A stretch of 64,000 bases of DNA, taken from Phocoena phocoena (Eukaryota > Chordata > Mammalia > Artiodactyla > Phocoenidae). The position numbers and the translations under genes were made by a program. Every line of letters starts with the position of its first letter. Within the stretch, counting starts at the first letter, position 1. This document shows, piece after piece, positions 41,137-50,914 of the stretch. The notes beneath the pieces were generated by a model. The model did not search any database. It saw nothing but the letters and a program-made list of their open reading frames with translations, and was not told the origin of the DNA. The DNA lies in the NCBI RefSeq assembly GCF_963924675.1, contig NC_089224.1, positions 68,495,464 through 68,559,463 on the forward strand, given 5' to 3'.

Positions 41137-41440
41137 TCAGTTTCATTTATTCAGTACACTGGCTTTGTGCTTGACCCGGGCTAGGCCCTCGTGTTCAGTT
41201 GTATGCACAAATCATTTATCTCTCCAAAACTTAAAAATAACAAGAGGAACACGTGATAGTGAAAAAATTCTTTTGTGAAGATTGAGGGTATGATGTAGAG
41301 AAAAAAAAGAACATGAAGTAGTTTTGGGTGTCATGAGAGAGAGGACCTTGGAAGAGGTGATGAGCCTCTTGGTGTGGATCCACTGAGTGAAGAGTGAAAC
41401 ATTAGAGACTTGTAAGGACAAATTGGGTAGAACCATCAAG
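41137..41440 (-). mobile_element. Possible L2 remnant
   Basis: 'TTCATTTATTCAGTACACTGGC' and 'TGCTTGACCCGGGCTAGGCCC' resemble the reverse L2 tail; the continuation is weak. Confidence 0.4.
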
Positions 41441-41770
41441 GAGGATAACAAACCAGAATAATTTTAGTAATGATTTATGGTATTTCTGGTCCCATCTGAG
41501 GAAGGATAAAGATTATAGACTATAGAATAAAGATTATAGTTGTGAGCTTGACAGTTGTTTATATAATACTGCATTCTTGATAGAAATTTCCAGGAGGCCT
41601 GAGACTTCTGTGTTTTAGTGAAACACTTCTATTTTATTAAAAATTTCATCTTTAGGAAAGCTTTGTTACTGGAACTGATTCCCTTTTACATGGGAAGAAG
41701 GCTCCTCCCCTTCCTCTGGTGTGTCCTGGTTTTGTGTATTGGAAGGTGAATTGGCCCAAACAGAGTAGGC
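41441..41770. other. Unassigned stretch
   Basis: AT-rich; nothing recognised. Confidence 0.3.
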
Positions 41771-41774
41771 CACT

Positions 41775-41885
41775 AAACAGTCACATGACTATGGGGAAGA
41801 CTCTTCCTCTTGAGATCTCAATTTCCTCAACTGTGAAGTGAGACTGTGAGACTAAGATTCTTTACAGCTCTGAGGATTATTAAGT
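41775..41885 (+). repeat. MIR SINE fragment
   Basis: 'TGACTATGGGGAAGACTCTTC', 'AGATCTCAATTTCCTCAACTG' and 'GTGAAGTGAGACTGTGAGAC' follow the MIR middle. Confidence 0.6.
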
Positions 41886-41969
41886 TCTTCTTTTGGTGTA
41901 CAGTTTTCCTGGTCTATAAAGGCCTAGTATGGACATAAATAGTTCATTTCTCCTTGGGACATCCATGGT

Positions 41970-42350
41970 GTTGTAGATTGAATTATTGGTTGCAGTTACT
42001 TATTCTCCTGATATGGTGGTATTATACATTCATACCCTTACCAGGGCCTTAGGGTGGACAAAGTGTGTTTCTCTGCCCCTTGGCTTTAGGTTTGGTCATG
42101 TGACTTGCTTTGAGCAACAGGGTATTAGCAGATGTGTTATAAGCAAAGGCTTGAAACATACTTGTGCCTGTTTTGAGTACTGGTCCAAGAACAATGAGAG
42201 AAACTGAAGCTGGACACAGACAAGACCTACATCAGTTGGTCTTAGAGCCCAGTCTACATCAGTTGAATCCCAGCAGGTGCATGAGTGAAAAATAGATGCT
42301 TTATATTTTTTGCTGCTGATATTTTGTAGTTGTTTATTTTGCAGGGTTAG
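41970..42350 (+). mobile_element. MaLR-like LTR remnant
   Basis: 'GGTTTGGTCATGTGACTTGCTTTG' -like, 'AGCAACAGGGTATTAGCAGATG', 'GCAAAGGCTTGAAACATACTTG', 'CAGTCTACATCAGTTGAATCCCAGC' -like and 'AAAAATAGATGCTTTATATTTTTTGCTGCTG' -like blocks match a mammalian LTR of the MLT1 group. Diverged. Confidence 0.5.
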
Positions 42351-42485
42351 TTAATCATGAAAGTAAGGCATACTCAATGTGTGACCTGACCTAAATATTT
42401 GTTTGTGGTGGAATTCATGCACTCATTAATTTTAAATCTTATTAAACGTTTATATTCTTTTACTTATATTTGATGTTTTATTTGT

Positions 42486-42694
42486 TTTTTTTTTTTTTTT
42501 TTGCGGTACGCAGGCCTCTCACTGCCATGGCCTCTCCCTTTGCGGAGCACAGGCTCCAGACGCGCAAGCTCAGCGGCCATGGCTCACGGGACCAGCCGCT
42601 CCGCGGCATGTAGGATCCTCCCAGACCGGGGCACGAACCCGTGTCCCCTGCATCGGCAGGCGGACTCTCAACCACTGGGCCACCAGGGAAGCCC
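42486..42694 (-). mobile_element. CHR-type tRNA-Glu SINE (about 200-bp form)
   Basis: Antisense copy: T-tail, GCGGTACGCAGGCCTCTCACTG, GCGGAGCACAGGCTCCAGACG, CAGCGGCCATGGCTCACGGG, 'CGGCATGTAGGATCCTCCC', 'GCACGAACCCGTGTCCCC', CACTGGGCCACCAGGGAAGC. Short duplication TATTTGT (42479-42485, 42695-42701). Frames on both strands are artefacts. Confidence 0.95.
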
Positions 42695-42704
42695 TATTTG
42701 TGTA

Positions 42705-43655
42705 TGTTTTAATCAAGGCCTTTATGCCCTTTAATGGACAATTTTTTAGTTTGGATTTTTGTTTCACAGAGATGCCAGTAAATAAAGACAGTTTGTCATT
42801 CAACCTACTTATGATACTTATGAGTGGAACCCCAAACCTCAAAGCTGAAATGACTCTTATTATTCTGGTTAGCTACCTGCATCAGAATTTGGATTTAAAT
42901 GCACACTAGGAGTCAGAGCCATTGAAGAACTGTGGATCCCTTTGCTCCCAATACTGACTTCTTAGTTCTCAGCCGCAAACTTCATCTGCAACATTTAAAT
43001 GGCTGGCATTTGTATACTGTTGCCCAACAGTGGGGGAAGGATTGCAGCACCGGAAAAGTGGTGTCAGCAGTCTTGGGGGCTTAAAAGTCTTGAGAATTAA
43101 TGGATTTTTTCTACCATGGTTTGTTCCAAAATTAATCTGTTTTCTGCCTGCCATGAGCTGACACAGATTGTTGTTTTATGGTTATTTAAGGCACAGCACT
43201 TACCCTCCACAATTAGGCTTTCCCCTGCTCTTCCATTTTAAAATCAAAGTGATCCCGTTTATAGCCTTGAAAGCTGTGAGCTGAGATGCCCGTTAGATCC
43301 ATCATATTCACTTTTCTGCCCAACTGCAACTAGGTCCTTTGGAATTTGATAGATTCACACTGTGTATCCAGTACACCCTTATGCTTGTTTAGGGAAGGTG
43401 AATAAAATTTATAACACTCCCATATAACTGGAAGAAAGAAAACCCATGCTGTGGTCATGCATAGTTCTTTTAGAAGAACTCAGTTTCACTGCATGTATTA
43501 TGTTATCTGATAACTTTCCCTTGTTAATATTCCACAAGATTTCCAAGCTCAGAGCATTTATTCTACAAGTTCTTTATGGTAGAGGTGACAATAATTGGGG
43601 ATGAAAGGGACTTTATGATGAAATTAATCAAGGAAAAGGTATTTCAGTCAAGCAT
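42705..43655. other. Unassigned stretch
   Basis: No family or exon recognised. Small frames at 42700-42909 (+) and 42969-43154 (-) show no motif. Confidence 0.4.
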
Positions 43656-43671
43656 AGATTTTGAGTTTGTG

Positions 43672-43748
43672 GTTTTTTTTAAAAACTTTTATTGGAGTAT
43701 AGTTAATTTACAGTGTTGTGTTAGTTCAGCAAAGTGAATCAGTTATAC

Positions 43749-43779
<31 letters not shown>

Positions 43780-43927
43780 TATATATTCACTCCTTTTTTT
43801 TTAAGATTCTTTTCCCATATAGGCCCTTACAGAGTATTGAGTAGAATTCTCTGTGCTATACAGCAGGTTCTTATTACTTATCTATTTTATATATAGTAGT
43901 GTGTATATGTCAATCCCAATCTCCCAA
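43672..43927 (-). mobile_element. 5'-truncated L1 3'-UTR insertion
   Basis: Antisense L1 3' end: T-tail, 'CTTTTATTGGAGTATAGTTAA', 'AGCAAAGTGAATCAGTTATAC', an AT dinucleotide run, 'TTTCCCATATAGGCCCTTAC', 'GCTATACAGCAGGTTCTTATTAC' and 'TGTCAATCCCAATCTCCC'. A 12-bp duplication TTTGAGTTTGTG lies at 43660-43671 and 43928-43939. Confidence 0.92.
43747..43790. repeat. (AT)n microsatellite inside L1 3' UTR
   Basis: A run of about 12 AT units followed by imperfect ATATTATATATAT, grown from the 'ATACATATA' site that L1 3' UTRs carry. Confidence 0.95.
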
Positions 43928-43939
43928 TTTGAGTTTGTG

Positions 43940-44245
43940 TTTTCTTTGGTAATAAGGAAGAGATTTCTACTCTGAAGGTATTGGTGGTAAAAGTCTCCCA
44001 AGTATGATGCTACATTCTTGGATATTACAAGTAGAAGGCAGGAGTGGAGAGAGTCACTTAATTTTCCTCACGGGGCACAGGAATACTTACCTGAATCATT
44101 TTGGGATTCATACATTTTGAGTGTGATTATTCCAACACTACCTGTTATTGGAATGACATAGCAAATGTTTTAGTCAAATGATGCAACAACAATAAAAATA
44201 AAACCTGGCCTAGTGGAAATGAGTTTATAGCATGGAATCTTCAAA
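43940..44245. other. Unassigned stretch
   Basis: Nothing recognised. Confidence 0.3.
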
Positions 44246-44249
44246 ACTT

Positions 44250-44620
44250 GTTTTACTATCTACTAAGTACTCTCACATACATTATTGCATTTATTTCTCA
44301 AAATAATCCTGTGAGTATGGTTACTATTATACCCGTATATCAAACATCATGCTCTTGTTTAGATGTATCTTGCAGTTAATCTTCCCTTCACATCTATAAG
44401 TCTCTTCTGTGCTTAGATTAGAAGCTACTTAGAGGACAAAGTTTTCAGTTTCAAACTTTTATATATCCCCATTGTGTATCCCATAACATGATGATGAAGA
44501 CATTCTAGCTCAAAGGTTAATGGATTTGCTAAGGATCCTACAACTGGTGAACTGCAGATTGAGATTCAAGCACTTGCCTAGGCTAATAGTCTTTCAACTC
44601 TATGATAACTGCTTCTCTGT
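44250..44620 (-). repeat. MIR SINE apparently split by an L2 piece
   Basis: The left part 'TACTAAGTACTCTCACATAC' and 'AATAATCCTGTGAGTATGG' and the right part 'GCTCAAAGGTTAATGGATTTGC', 'CTAAGGATCCTACAACTGG' and 'GAGATTCAAGCACTTGCC' are in reverse MIR order. The 140 bp between them (44346-44486), 'CTTCCCTTCACATCTATAAG' to 'CCCCATTGTGTATCCC', looks like sense L2. Confidence 0.5.
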
Positions 44621-44925
44621 AATACTTATAAACTCTTATAAACTTAATGCATCTGTGTAGTATTTTATATAATTTTTATATGTTATGTTATGCTACATGA
44701 TTTATATTATTCATGTATGTAGCTATTTTAGTAATTTGACCTGAAGATATTAGTAGTGTTCCATTTACTCCCTGAGTAGACACTAATTGAGGGTGTAAAA
44801 GAAACAAAGCAAGGTTTTGAACCCTTAGGATCTTCCTATCAAGATTGGGAAATTGGGCATACAGACAAGAAGTAGAGAAGATTTCCTGTTAATTCCTATG
44901 TGGGTGATCTTTTGACCTTATGCTT

Positions 44926-45264
44926 TTTAAAAAAAAATTATGTATTTATTTTATTTATTTAGTTTGGGCTGCGTTGGGTGTTCCCTGCTGCGTGCGTTCT
45001 TTCTCTAGTTACGGCGAGCGGGGCTGCTCCTCGTTGCGGTGCGTGGGCTTCTCGTTGCAGTGGCCTCTCCCATTGCGGAGCATGGGCTCTAGGTATGCGG
45101 GCTTCAGTAGTTGTGTCTCGCAGGCTCTAGAGCACAGGCTCAGTAGTTGTGGCGCACGGGCTTCGCTGCTCCGCGGCATGTGGGAACCTCCCGGACCAGG
45201 GCTTGAACTCTTGTCCCCTGCATTGGCAGGCGGATTCCTAACCACTGCGCCACCAGGGAAGCCC
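44926..45264 (-). mobile_element. CHR-type tRNA-Glu SINE (about 300-bp form)
   Basis: Antisense copy: A/T tail, 'GGGCTGCGTTGGGTGTTCCC', 'CTCGTTGCGGTGCGTGGGC', 'CATTGCGGAGCATGGGCTC', 'GGGCTTCAGTAGTTGTG', 'CGGCATGTGGGAACCTCCC', 'GCTTGAACTCTTGTCCCC' and CACTGCGCCACCAGGGAAGC. Duplication TGACCTTAT(G/T)CTT (44913-44925, 45265-45277) with one mismatch. The 115-codon frame across it is an artefact. Confidence 0.95.
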
Positions 45265-45279
45265 TGACCTTATTCTTAT

Positions 45280-45730
45280 GAGGAGTCTCAATATTATTAT
45301 GCAACTATGACCAAAACAAGATTCCCTTGTCTTCTCTTTCCAGCTTCTCCAAAACCAGGGTTTTGCAAGCTCCCAGCCATTGTGTTGTGAGAGGTTGAGT
45401 GAAGAAATCCGTCACATGTGAACAGTTTTGCCAATGAAGTTCTTTCCCTAAATTTTGCAAAGAAAAACAATGGGAAAGATTTTCTAATCTTTTGACTCTC
45501 ATTCCTCTCCTAAGTGGGGAACTGAATCATTCTAAGTAATGTATAAAATTAATTACAGTTGGAAGAGAGTTGCCAGGTTTGTGGATTCCCAGGGATTGGA
45601 GGGAGGTGGGGTGGGAATTGCCCTCCAGACAGTCAATTTTTCCATAAAAGTGTTTAGAAAATACCTATGTTTTTGTTTTCACTCTCAAGCATGACCTTGG
45701 TGTGGAACCCAAGGAAGTTAACTTTACTGG
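45280..45730. other. Unassigned stretch between two SINEs
   Basis: Nothing recognised; no exon support. Confidence 0.35.
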
Positions 45731-45746
45731 ATCTGAATTTCCTTTT

Positions 45747-45952
45747 TTTTTTTTTTTTTTGGCGGTACGTGGGCCTCTCACTGTTGTGGCCTCTCCCGTT
45801 GCGGAGCACAGGCTCCGGACGCGCAGGCTCAACGGCCATGGCTCACGAGCCCAGCTGCTCTGCGGCATGTGGGATCTTCCCGGACCGGGGCACGAACCCG
45901 TGTCCCCTGCATCGGCAGGCGGACTCTCAACCACTGAGCCACCAGGGAAGCC
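45747..45952 (-). mobile_element. CHR-type tRNA-Glu SINE (about 200-bp form)
   Basis: Antisense copy near consensus: T-tail, GGCGGTACGTGGGCCTCTCAC, GCGGAGCACAGGCTCCGGACG, CAACGGCCATGGCTCACGAG, 'CGGCATGTGGGATCTTCCC', 'GCACGAACCCGTGTCCCC', CACTGAGCCACCAGGGAAGC. Duplication CTGAATTTC(C)TTTT (from 45733 and from 45953), differing by one C. Confidence 0.96.
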
Positions 45953-45969
45953 CTGAATTTCTTTTTAAA

Positions 45970-46515
45970 TTATGTCACTATAAATGCTGATAGCTCTCAC
46001 TCTATGCCAGTGTTGCATTTGAGAACCTGATACCAGATAATAAGTAATTTAAAGTCCATTCACCCTTATTTCAAAAACATTCTCTTTGTGGTTCTTTTAA
46101 ATAGCAGTCTCTCTTAATTGCCTTTGCTCAGGGAGAGAGAGAGAGAGAGAGAGAGGTGCTATGGAGGAATTATTCATAATTATTTATCCCTTATTTATTT
46201 GTCAATTATCTGTCAGCAAGTAAATTTAAGAATTAGGAGCCATTGTCAACAAAAGATTACGTGAAAACGGAGTGAAATAATCTCTGAAAATATACATGTC
46301 TAGCATGATATATGATTCAATTTATTGACATTTGATTTACACCTAACATCTCAAGAATATCATATATACATACTTGCTGATAAAGGTTTAGACTTTTGAA
46401 GTTGAAAGATACTATGGAAAATGACAACATTTAAAGAATATTTAATGTTACAAGAATAAGAATGGAGAACTTTAAGTATGTGCTTCCCACTTTGTCAATG
46501 TCTTTATCCATAAAG
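45970..46515. other. Unassigned AT-rich stretch with a GA microsatellite
   Basis: Nothing recognised apart from the (GA)n run at 46133-46155. Confidence 0.4.
46133..46155. repeat. (GA)11 microsatellite
   Basis: An uninterrupted GA run of about 23 bp. Confidence 0.95.
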
Positions 46516-46517
46516 GA

Positions 46518-46765
46518 TGTAGTATGGTACAGTAGTTATGAGCCTACGCTCTGAGCCAGCCTGCTTGGTTTGTTTCCTAGTTTTGCTCCTCTTACTAGCT
46601 GTGTGACTTTGGTCAGCTTACTTAACTCCCCTTACCTTGTTGAAATAGAGACCTCATTAATATCTATTTTATAGATTATTCTGATGATTTAAAAAAGTAA
46701 TACATGCAGAACATTTAGAATGGTGCCTGACATAGAATAATTGCCCAATAAATGCTAGCTATTTT
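46518..46765 (+). repeat. MIR SINE, nearly full length
   Basis: 'AGTATGGTACAGTAGTTATGAGC', 'TTACTAGCTGTGTGACTTTGG', 'AGCTTACTTAACTCCCC', 'TGGTGCCTGACATAGAATAATTG' -like and 'CCCAATAAATGCTAGCTATT' match sense MIR end to end. Confidence 0.85.
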
Positions 46766-46839
46766 ATATATTTATAGATAATTGGACCATAATGGAAACA
46801 TTTGGTCTCCAAAAGGTCAATGGTCTTTGCCTGTTTGTT

Positions 46840-46920
46840 TATGGATATAAATTAGGTACTTAGAACCATGACTGGCACAGGGTGGGCATTAATAAATATT
46901 CAATATATTCAGTGAAAGTT
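46840..46920 (+). repeat. Short MIR/L2 3'-end remnant
   Basis: 'AACCATGACTGGCACAGGGTGG' followed by 'CATTAATAAATATTCAATATA' is the common MIR/L2 terminal motif. Confidence 0.45.
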
Positions 46921-46943
46921 TGTTATATGTTATATATCTCCGG

Positions 46944-47401
46944 TGTTATGTGAGTTGAATTGTGTCTCCCAAAAGGATATGTTGAAGTTCTAAGTTGCAG
47001 TACCTCAGAATGTGACTTTATTTGTAAATAGAGTTATTGCTGGTGTAATTAGTTAAGATGTTGCCATGCTGAATTAGGATGGGTCCCAATGCAATATGGA
47101 TTGTGTCCTTATTAGATGAGGGAAATTTGGACACAGACACACAGAAGAGAACACCATGTGAAGACATAGGCAGAGATTGGAATGGTGGAGTTGTAAGCTA
47201 AGGAACATCAAGGATTGATAGCCGACACCAGAAGGTAAGAAGAGGCAAGAAAGGATTCTATCCAGACTCTCAGAGGGAATATGGCCCTGCTGATGTGTTG
47301 ATTTTGGACTTCTGGCCTCTAGAACTGTGAGAGAATAAATTTGTGTTGTTTTAAGCCACCCAATTTATCGTACAGTTACAGCAGCCTAGGAAACTAATAC
47401 A
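46944..47401 (+). mobile_element. MLT1-type MaLR LTR (solo)
   Basis: A complete-looking LTR from TGTTATGTGAGTTGAATTG to AGGAAACTAATACA. Internal landmarks: 'GTACCTCAGAATGTGACTTT', 'GTGTAATTAGTTAAGATG', 'GGAAATTTGGACACAGACAC', 'CACCATGTGAAGACATAGGC', 'TTGATTTTGGACTTCTGGCC', 'GAATAAATTTGTGTTGTTTTAAGCCACCC' -like (polyadenylation signal AATAAA). No internal retroviral sequence next to it. Confidence 0.8.
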
Positions 47402-47474
47402 CTAGTTACTTGGTTATATAGAGGTGTCATAGCAGTTGCATTTAGTGGAATTGTTTGCCTTGACACATAAATGA

Positions 47475-47700
47475 TAATAACTAACCATTATATTGAGCCC
47501 CTACTATGTGCCAGGCATTCTGCTAAGCAGTCAATATATATTATCACATTCAGTCCTTACAACAGCCCCATGATGTACACATTATTATATATGAGGAAGC
47601 AGAAAGATTTCAAGCTATTTGTCCAATTTATAGCTGGTTGGCAACTGAGTTGGGATTTCACCAATTTTTTCAACTATTAACCTCTAAACTATCTAGCCTC
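47475..47700 (-). repeat. MIR SINE, nearly full length
   Basis: Reverse MIR: 'CTACTATGTGCCAGGCATTC', 'TTCAGTCCTTACAACAGCCCC', 'ATATGAGGAAGCAGAAAG' and 'ATTAACCTCTAAACTATC'. Confidence 0.8.
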
Positions 47701-47959
47701 CCATGACTCCAAAATGACAACAACACCATTGGGTTATTCCCAGAGCATGGTCCTCAAACTCTAGTCCTTGGAGAATTCCCAGTGCAGTTAGAGGCTCTGA
47801 GAAGTTTTGCTGTAAAGTAGCCTGTTGAACTTTGTTTAACCCAGGGACAGGGTTCTTGTTCTCTTTGTGAGTGTTTTGTGTGATTTTTGTGTATGTGCAT
47901 GACAGTGTTCTTTTGATCCTATTAGTAGATGGGATAACCATTTAGATTTACATCTTTAC

Positions 47960-48150
47960 TCCACACCTTACCAGCTACATCATCAGTTCGACCAGTCATT
48001 CATCCTTTCAGGTTCATTTCCTACTCTAGAAAATGGGGATGCTAGCATCGGTTTCTCATGGTTGTTATGGAGATTTATTGAGATTGTTCATGAGAAATCA
48101 CCTTGGCACAGTTCTTGGCCAATAGAAGGAGGGTGATCAACATTTGTTTT
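47960..48150 (+). repeat. MIR SINE 3' part
   Basis: 'CTTTCAGGTTCATTTCCTAC', 'AGAAAATGGGGATGCTAGCATC' -like, 'ATGGTTGTTATGGAGATTTA' and 'CTTGGCACAGTTCTTGGCC'. Confidence 0.65.
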
Positions 48151-48201
48151 CTTCTTCTTTTCTCTTATTACCACTGACTGAATAACTGAGTCATTTTAAA
48201 G

Positions 48202-48427
48202 CAGTGGTTTTCAACGGGAGGTGGTTTTTCTCCCCAGGGGACACTTGTCAATGTCTGAAGAAAATTTTGGTTGCCACAACTCGGGGGTGTGTGGAATGGT
48301 GATACTAACTTCAACTGAACAGAGGCCAGTGATGATGCTAAGCATCCTAGGACACACAGGACAGCCCCCCACAACAAAGAATTATCCAGCCTAAAGTATC
48401 AATAGTGCCAAAGTCAAGAAACCATAC
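48202..48427 (+). mobile_element. MER20 (hAT-Charlie non-autonomous DNA transposon)
   Basis: Begins CAGTGGTTTTCAACGGGAGG, then 'CCCCAGGGGACACTTGTCAATG' -like, 'TTTTGGTTGCCACAACTCGGG', 'GAGGCCAGTGATGATGC', 'CACAGGACAGCCCCCCACAAC' and 'AGAATTATCCAGCC', ending in 'CAAGAAACCATAC', roughly inverted to the start. The flanks TTTTAAAG / TTTTAAGT could be a decayed 8-bp duplication. About 225 bp, the usual length. Confidence 0.85.
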
Positions 48428-48449
48428 TTTTAAGTAATCACACTATTAT

Positions 48450-48493
48450 TTTATTATGGAAACACTATTTGTTTATTATGGAAACACTATTTG
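48450..48493. repeat. Exact 22-bp tandem duplication
   Basis: TTTATTATGGAAACACTATT plus TG occurs twice head to tail (48450-48471, 48472-48493) with no mismatch. Confidence 0.95.
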
Positions 48494-48558
48494 CATAGGT
48501 TATATTTCTCACTGACTCAACAATGGGATAGATTAAGTTTGGTTTGCTGTTTCTCACA

Positions 48559-48967
48559 TGTTATGGGCTGAATAGTGTCCTATCCCCCTGCCCCTCAAAT
48601 TCATATGTTGAAGCTCTAACCTCCAGTTCCTCAGAATGACTATTTGGAGATAGGGCCTTTAAAGAAGTAATTAAAATAGGTCTTTAGGATTGGCCCTAAT
48701 CCAATCTGACTGGTGTCCTTAAAAAAAGAGGAGATTAAAACACACAGAGAGACATTAGTGATGTGCACATAGAGAATAAAGACCATGAGAGGACACACAG
48801 GAAGACAGCCACCTACAAGCTAAGGAGGGAGGCCTAGGAAGAAACCAAACCTGCCAACACCTTAATCTTAGAATTCTAGCCTCTAGAACTGTGAGAAAGT
48901 AAATTTCTGTTGTTTAAGCTACCCAGTCTGTGCTATTTTGTTATGGCAGTCCCAGCAAACTAATGCA
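48559..48967 (+). mobile_element. MLT1-type MaLR LTR (solo)
   Basis: From TGTTATGGGCTGAATAGTG to CAAACTAATGCA: 'TTCATATGTTGAAGCTCTAACC', 'GGAGATAGGGCCTTTAAAG', 'CCCTAATCCAATCTGACTGG', 'CTTAATCTTAGAATTCTAGCC', 'TTTCTGTTGTTTAAGCTACCC'. Lies 130 bp downstream of the MER20. Confidence 0.8.
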
Positions 48968-48969
48968 TT

Positions 48970-49785
48970 AGATACTCATTTTTGATGGTGCGTATGTGTG
49001 TGTGTGTTTTTGGGGGTGGGTGAGTACCTATTTCTTACTGATAAGAAAGATTTCATCAGTTTAAGATTTGGCCTACTTTCCAGTCCCATAATTTCCAGTG
49101 TATTATTATTCACCTTAAGTGGGATTCACTTCCCAGAGAAATGTAGGACATAACAAATAAGAAAACTTGGAAAGTTAAAATTTTAATTTACATATTTTTC
49201 TCAAAAAGTAGAATATTTATTCAAGCAGATTTTAAAATTTAACTTGGTATTTGGAAACATCTAAAGCAAATAGTGTGCCACAGATTTTCATCTGAAATGG
49301 AATATAGGTACAAAGTTTGAAGGGGTGAATTTTTTAAAATATCAGATGATTAAGTGAAGAAAACTATTTGGAATGAAGCATAATGTAGAGCACCATAACT
49401 AGTCATACATTCTATCTCTAAGGATAGGATTAAACCAAAATCACTTGATGATATTTACTTAAGTGCCATCTAGGAGAGGCTCTTTGGGAAAAGTCCATAT
49501 AAGGTGGCCTAATACAGAGACTCACCTTACTGTTTTCATTTGAAAGATAGTGAAATATCCACTTTCTGATCACTTTCTGATCTTACTTTCCAGTAGCATC
49601 TTCATCTCATTTTTTCTTGACAAAACTTCCACTGTGGCCCTAAGCAATCCCTACTTAGAAACTTATAACCAATTGGGCATTTATTTACTTTAAGAGCAAT
49701 TTAAGCACCTATGAGCAACCCCCTTTAGGGCACCATGTTGATAAGTAAAAGAATTCCATTACATAACTGTGCTTTTTTTTTTACC
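48970..49785. other. Unassigned AT-rich stretch
   Basis: A short GT run lies near 48995. An 11-bp exact duplication ACTTTCTGATC is at 49561-49582. No exon or repeat family recognised. Confidence 0.4.
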
Positions 49786-49789
49786 TTAA

Positions 49790-49960
49790 AATTACAACCA
49801 GATAATTTTTTAAAGTTTACAAATTTATTTTTTATTTTAAAAATAATTATGCTTATTATTAAAAAAACCAGAAAATTCAGAAAAATATTAGAAAGTAGAG
49901 GGAGAAAATCACCTATAATTTAACTATTCATGGTGAATTTTCTTCTTATTTTTTTTTTTT
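49790..49960 (-). mobile_element. Ancient L1 3'-region fragment (L1ME-like)
   Basis: 'AATAATTATGCTTATTATTAA', 'CAGAAAATTCAGAAAAATATTAG' and 'GAGAAAATCACCTATAATTTAAC' match the beginning of the old antisense L1 3' module seen elsewhere in the window. Confidence 0.5.
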
Positions 49961-49964
49961 TAAC

Positions 49965-50435
49965 CTCTTCTAGTTCTCCTTTATCTCAAGCAAGCTTTTT
50001 GGAGGTTACTACTAACTCTCTTGGCCTTTCTACAAAAACCCAGATGTAATATATGTTTATAATACCTGGTTTTGTTTCAGGTGTGTTGTTGTTTCTATGC
50101 CCCATCTCCCTGCTGTGGCATCTGCCCACTCCTACAGAGATTTCTGATGAAGGCTGAGAATATTAGATTCTGGAGTAAATACTAGTCTTTAGGGTTGTCA
50201 GACATTGGTTCTAAGTGAGAAGCATTTCCTTTGATTACACATTTACTTTATCAGATCTCTGAAGAAGCCCAATGCTAAAGCTTTTTCTTAGAAGATCACA
50301 GGCTGTAATCACTAGTCTTTTCTAATTACCAGCAATGAATTTCAGATTTTTTTCCTCCCTTATTCTGCCTTTAACCACTATGCACAGATCACTTAATGTG
50401 GCAATAGATTATAAGATTTTAATTTCTCAATGTAG
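49965..50435. other. Unassigned stretch
   Basis: Nothing recognised. Confidence 0.35.
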
Positions 50436-50439
50436 TGAT

Positions 50440-50625
50440 AGAATTGTCAAGTGGTTAATGTACTGACGCTTGGTGCCAGTTGGGACTGAGATTAAGCCCC
50501 AGTTTATCTCATTTACCAGTTGAGTGATCTTAAAGAGCACTTTACCTCTCTAAGACGTAGTCTTTTTTTTTTAAATGGTAATAATAATGGGATTATAAAA
50601 ATCATGGGGCATGTTGTGAGGATTA
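50440..50625 (+). repeat. MIR SINE
   Basis: 'CAAGTGGTTAATGTACTGAC', 'TTTACCAGTTGAGTGATCTT', 'TTTACCTCTCTAAGACGTAG' and 'GGCATGTTGTGAGGATTATG' match sense MIR, with a T run in the middle. A second MIR follows directly. Confidence 0.7.
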
Positions 50626-50631
50626 TGTGAG

Positions 50632-50910
50632 ACAGTGGTAGAGAGGTTATGAGCACAGGTTCTGTAGTCACCTGCCTGGATTCAAGTCCTACCCCAGCTA
50701 CCTATTGGCAGTGTAGTCGTGGGGAAGTTTCTTAACCTCTCTGTGCTTCTGGTTCCTGAATAATTAAATGAGGATAATCACAGTTCCTACTTTGTAAAAT
50801 TGTTGTGAGAGTTGAATAAGTTAATACATGTAAAGCATACATAATAATGACTAGCGCACAATAAGTACTTAGTAGATGCTAGTGGTTTTTATTATTATTA
50901 TTGGCATTTA
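50632..50910 (+). repeat. MIR SINE, nearly full length
   Basis: 'GAGAGGTTATGAGCACAGGTTCTG', 'TTTCTTAACCTCTCTGTGC', 'GAATAATTAAATGAGGATAATC', 'AATACATGTAAAGCATACATA' and 'TACTTAGTAGATGCTAG' in consensus order. Confidence 0.85.
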
Positions 50911-50914
50911 TATA

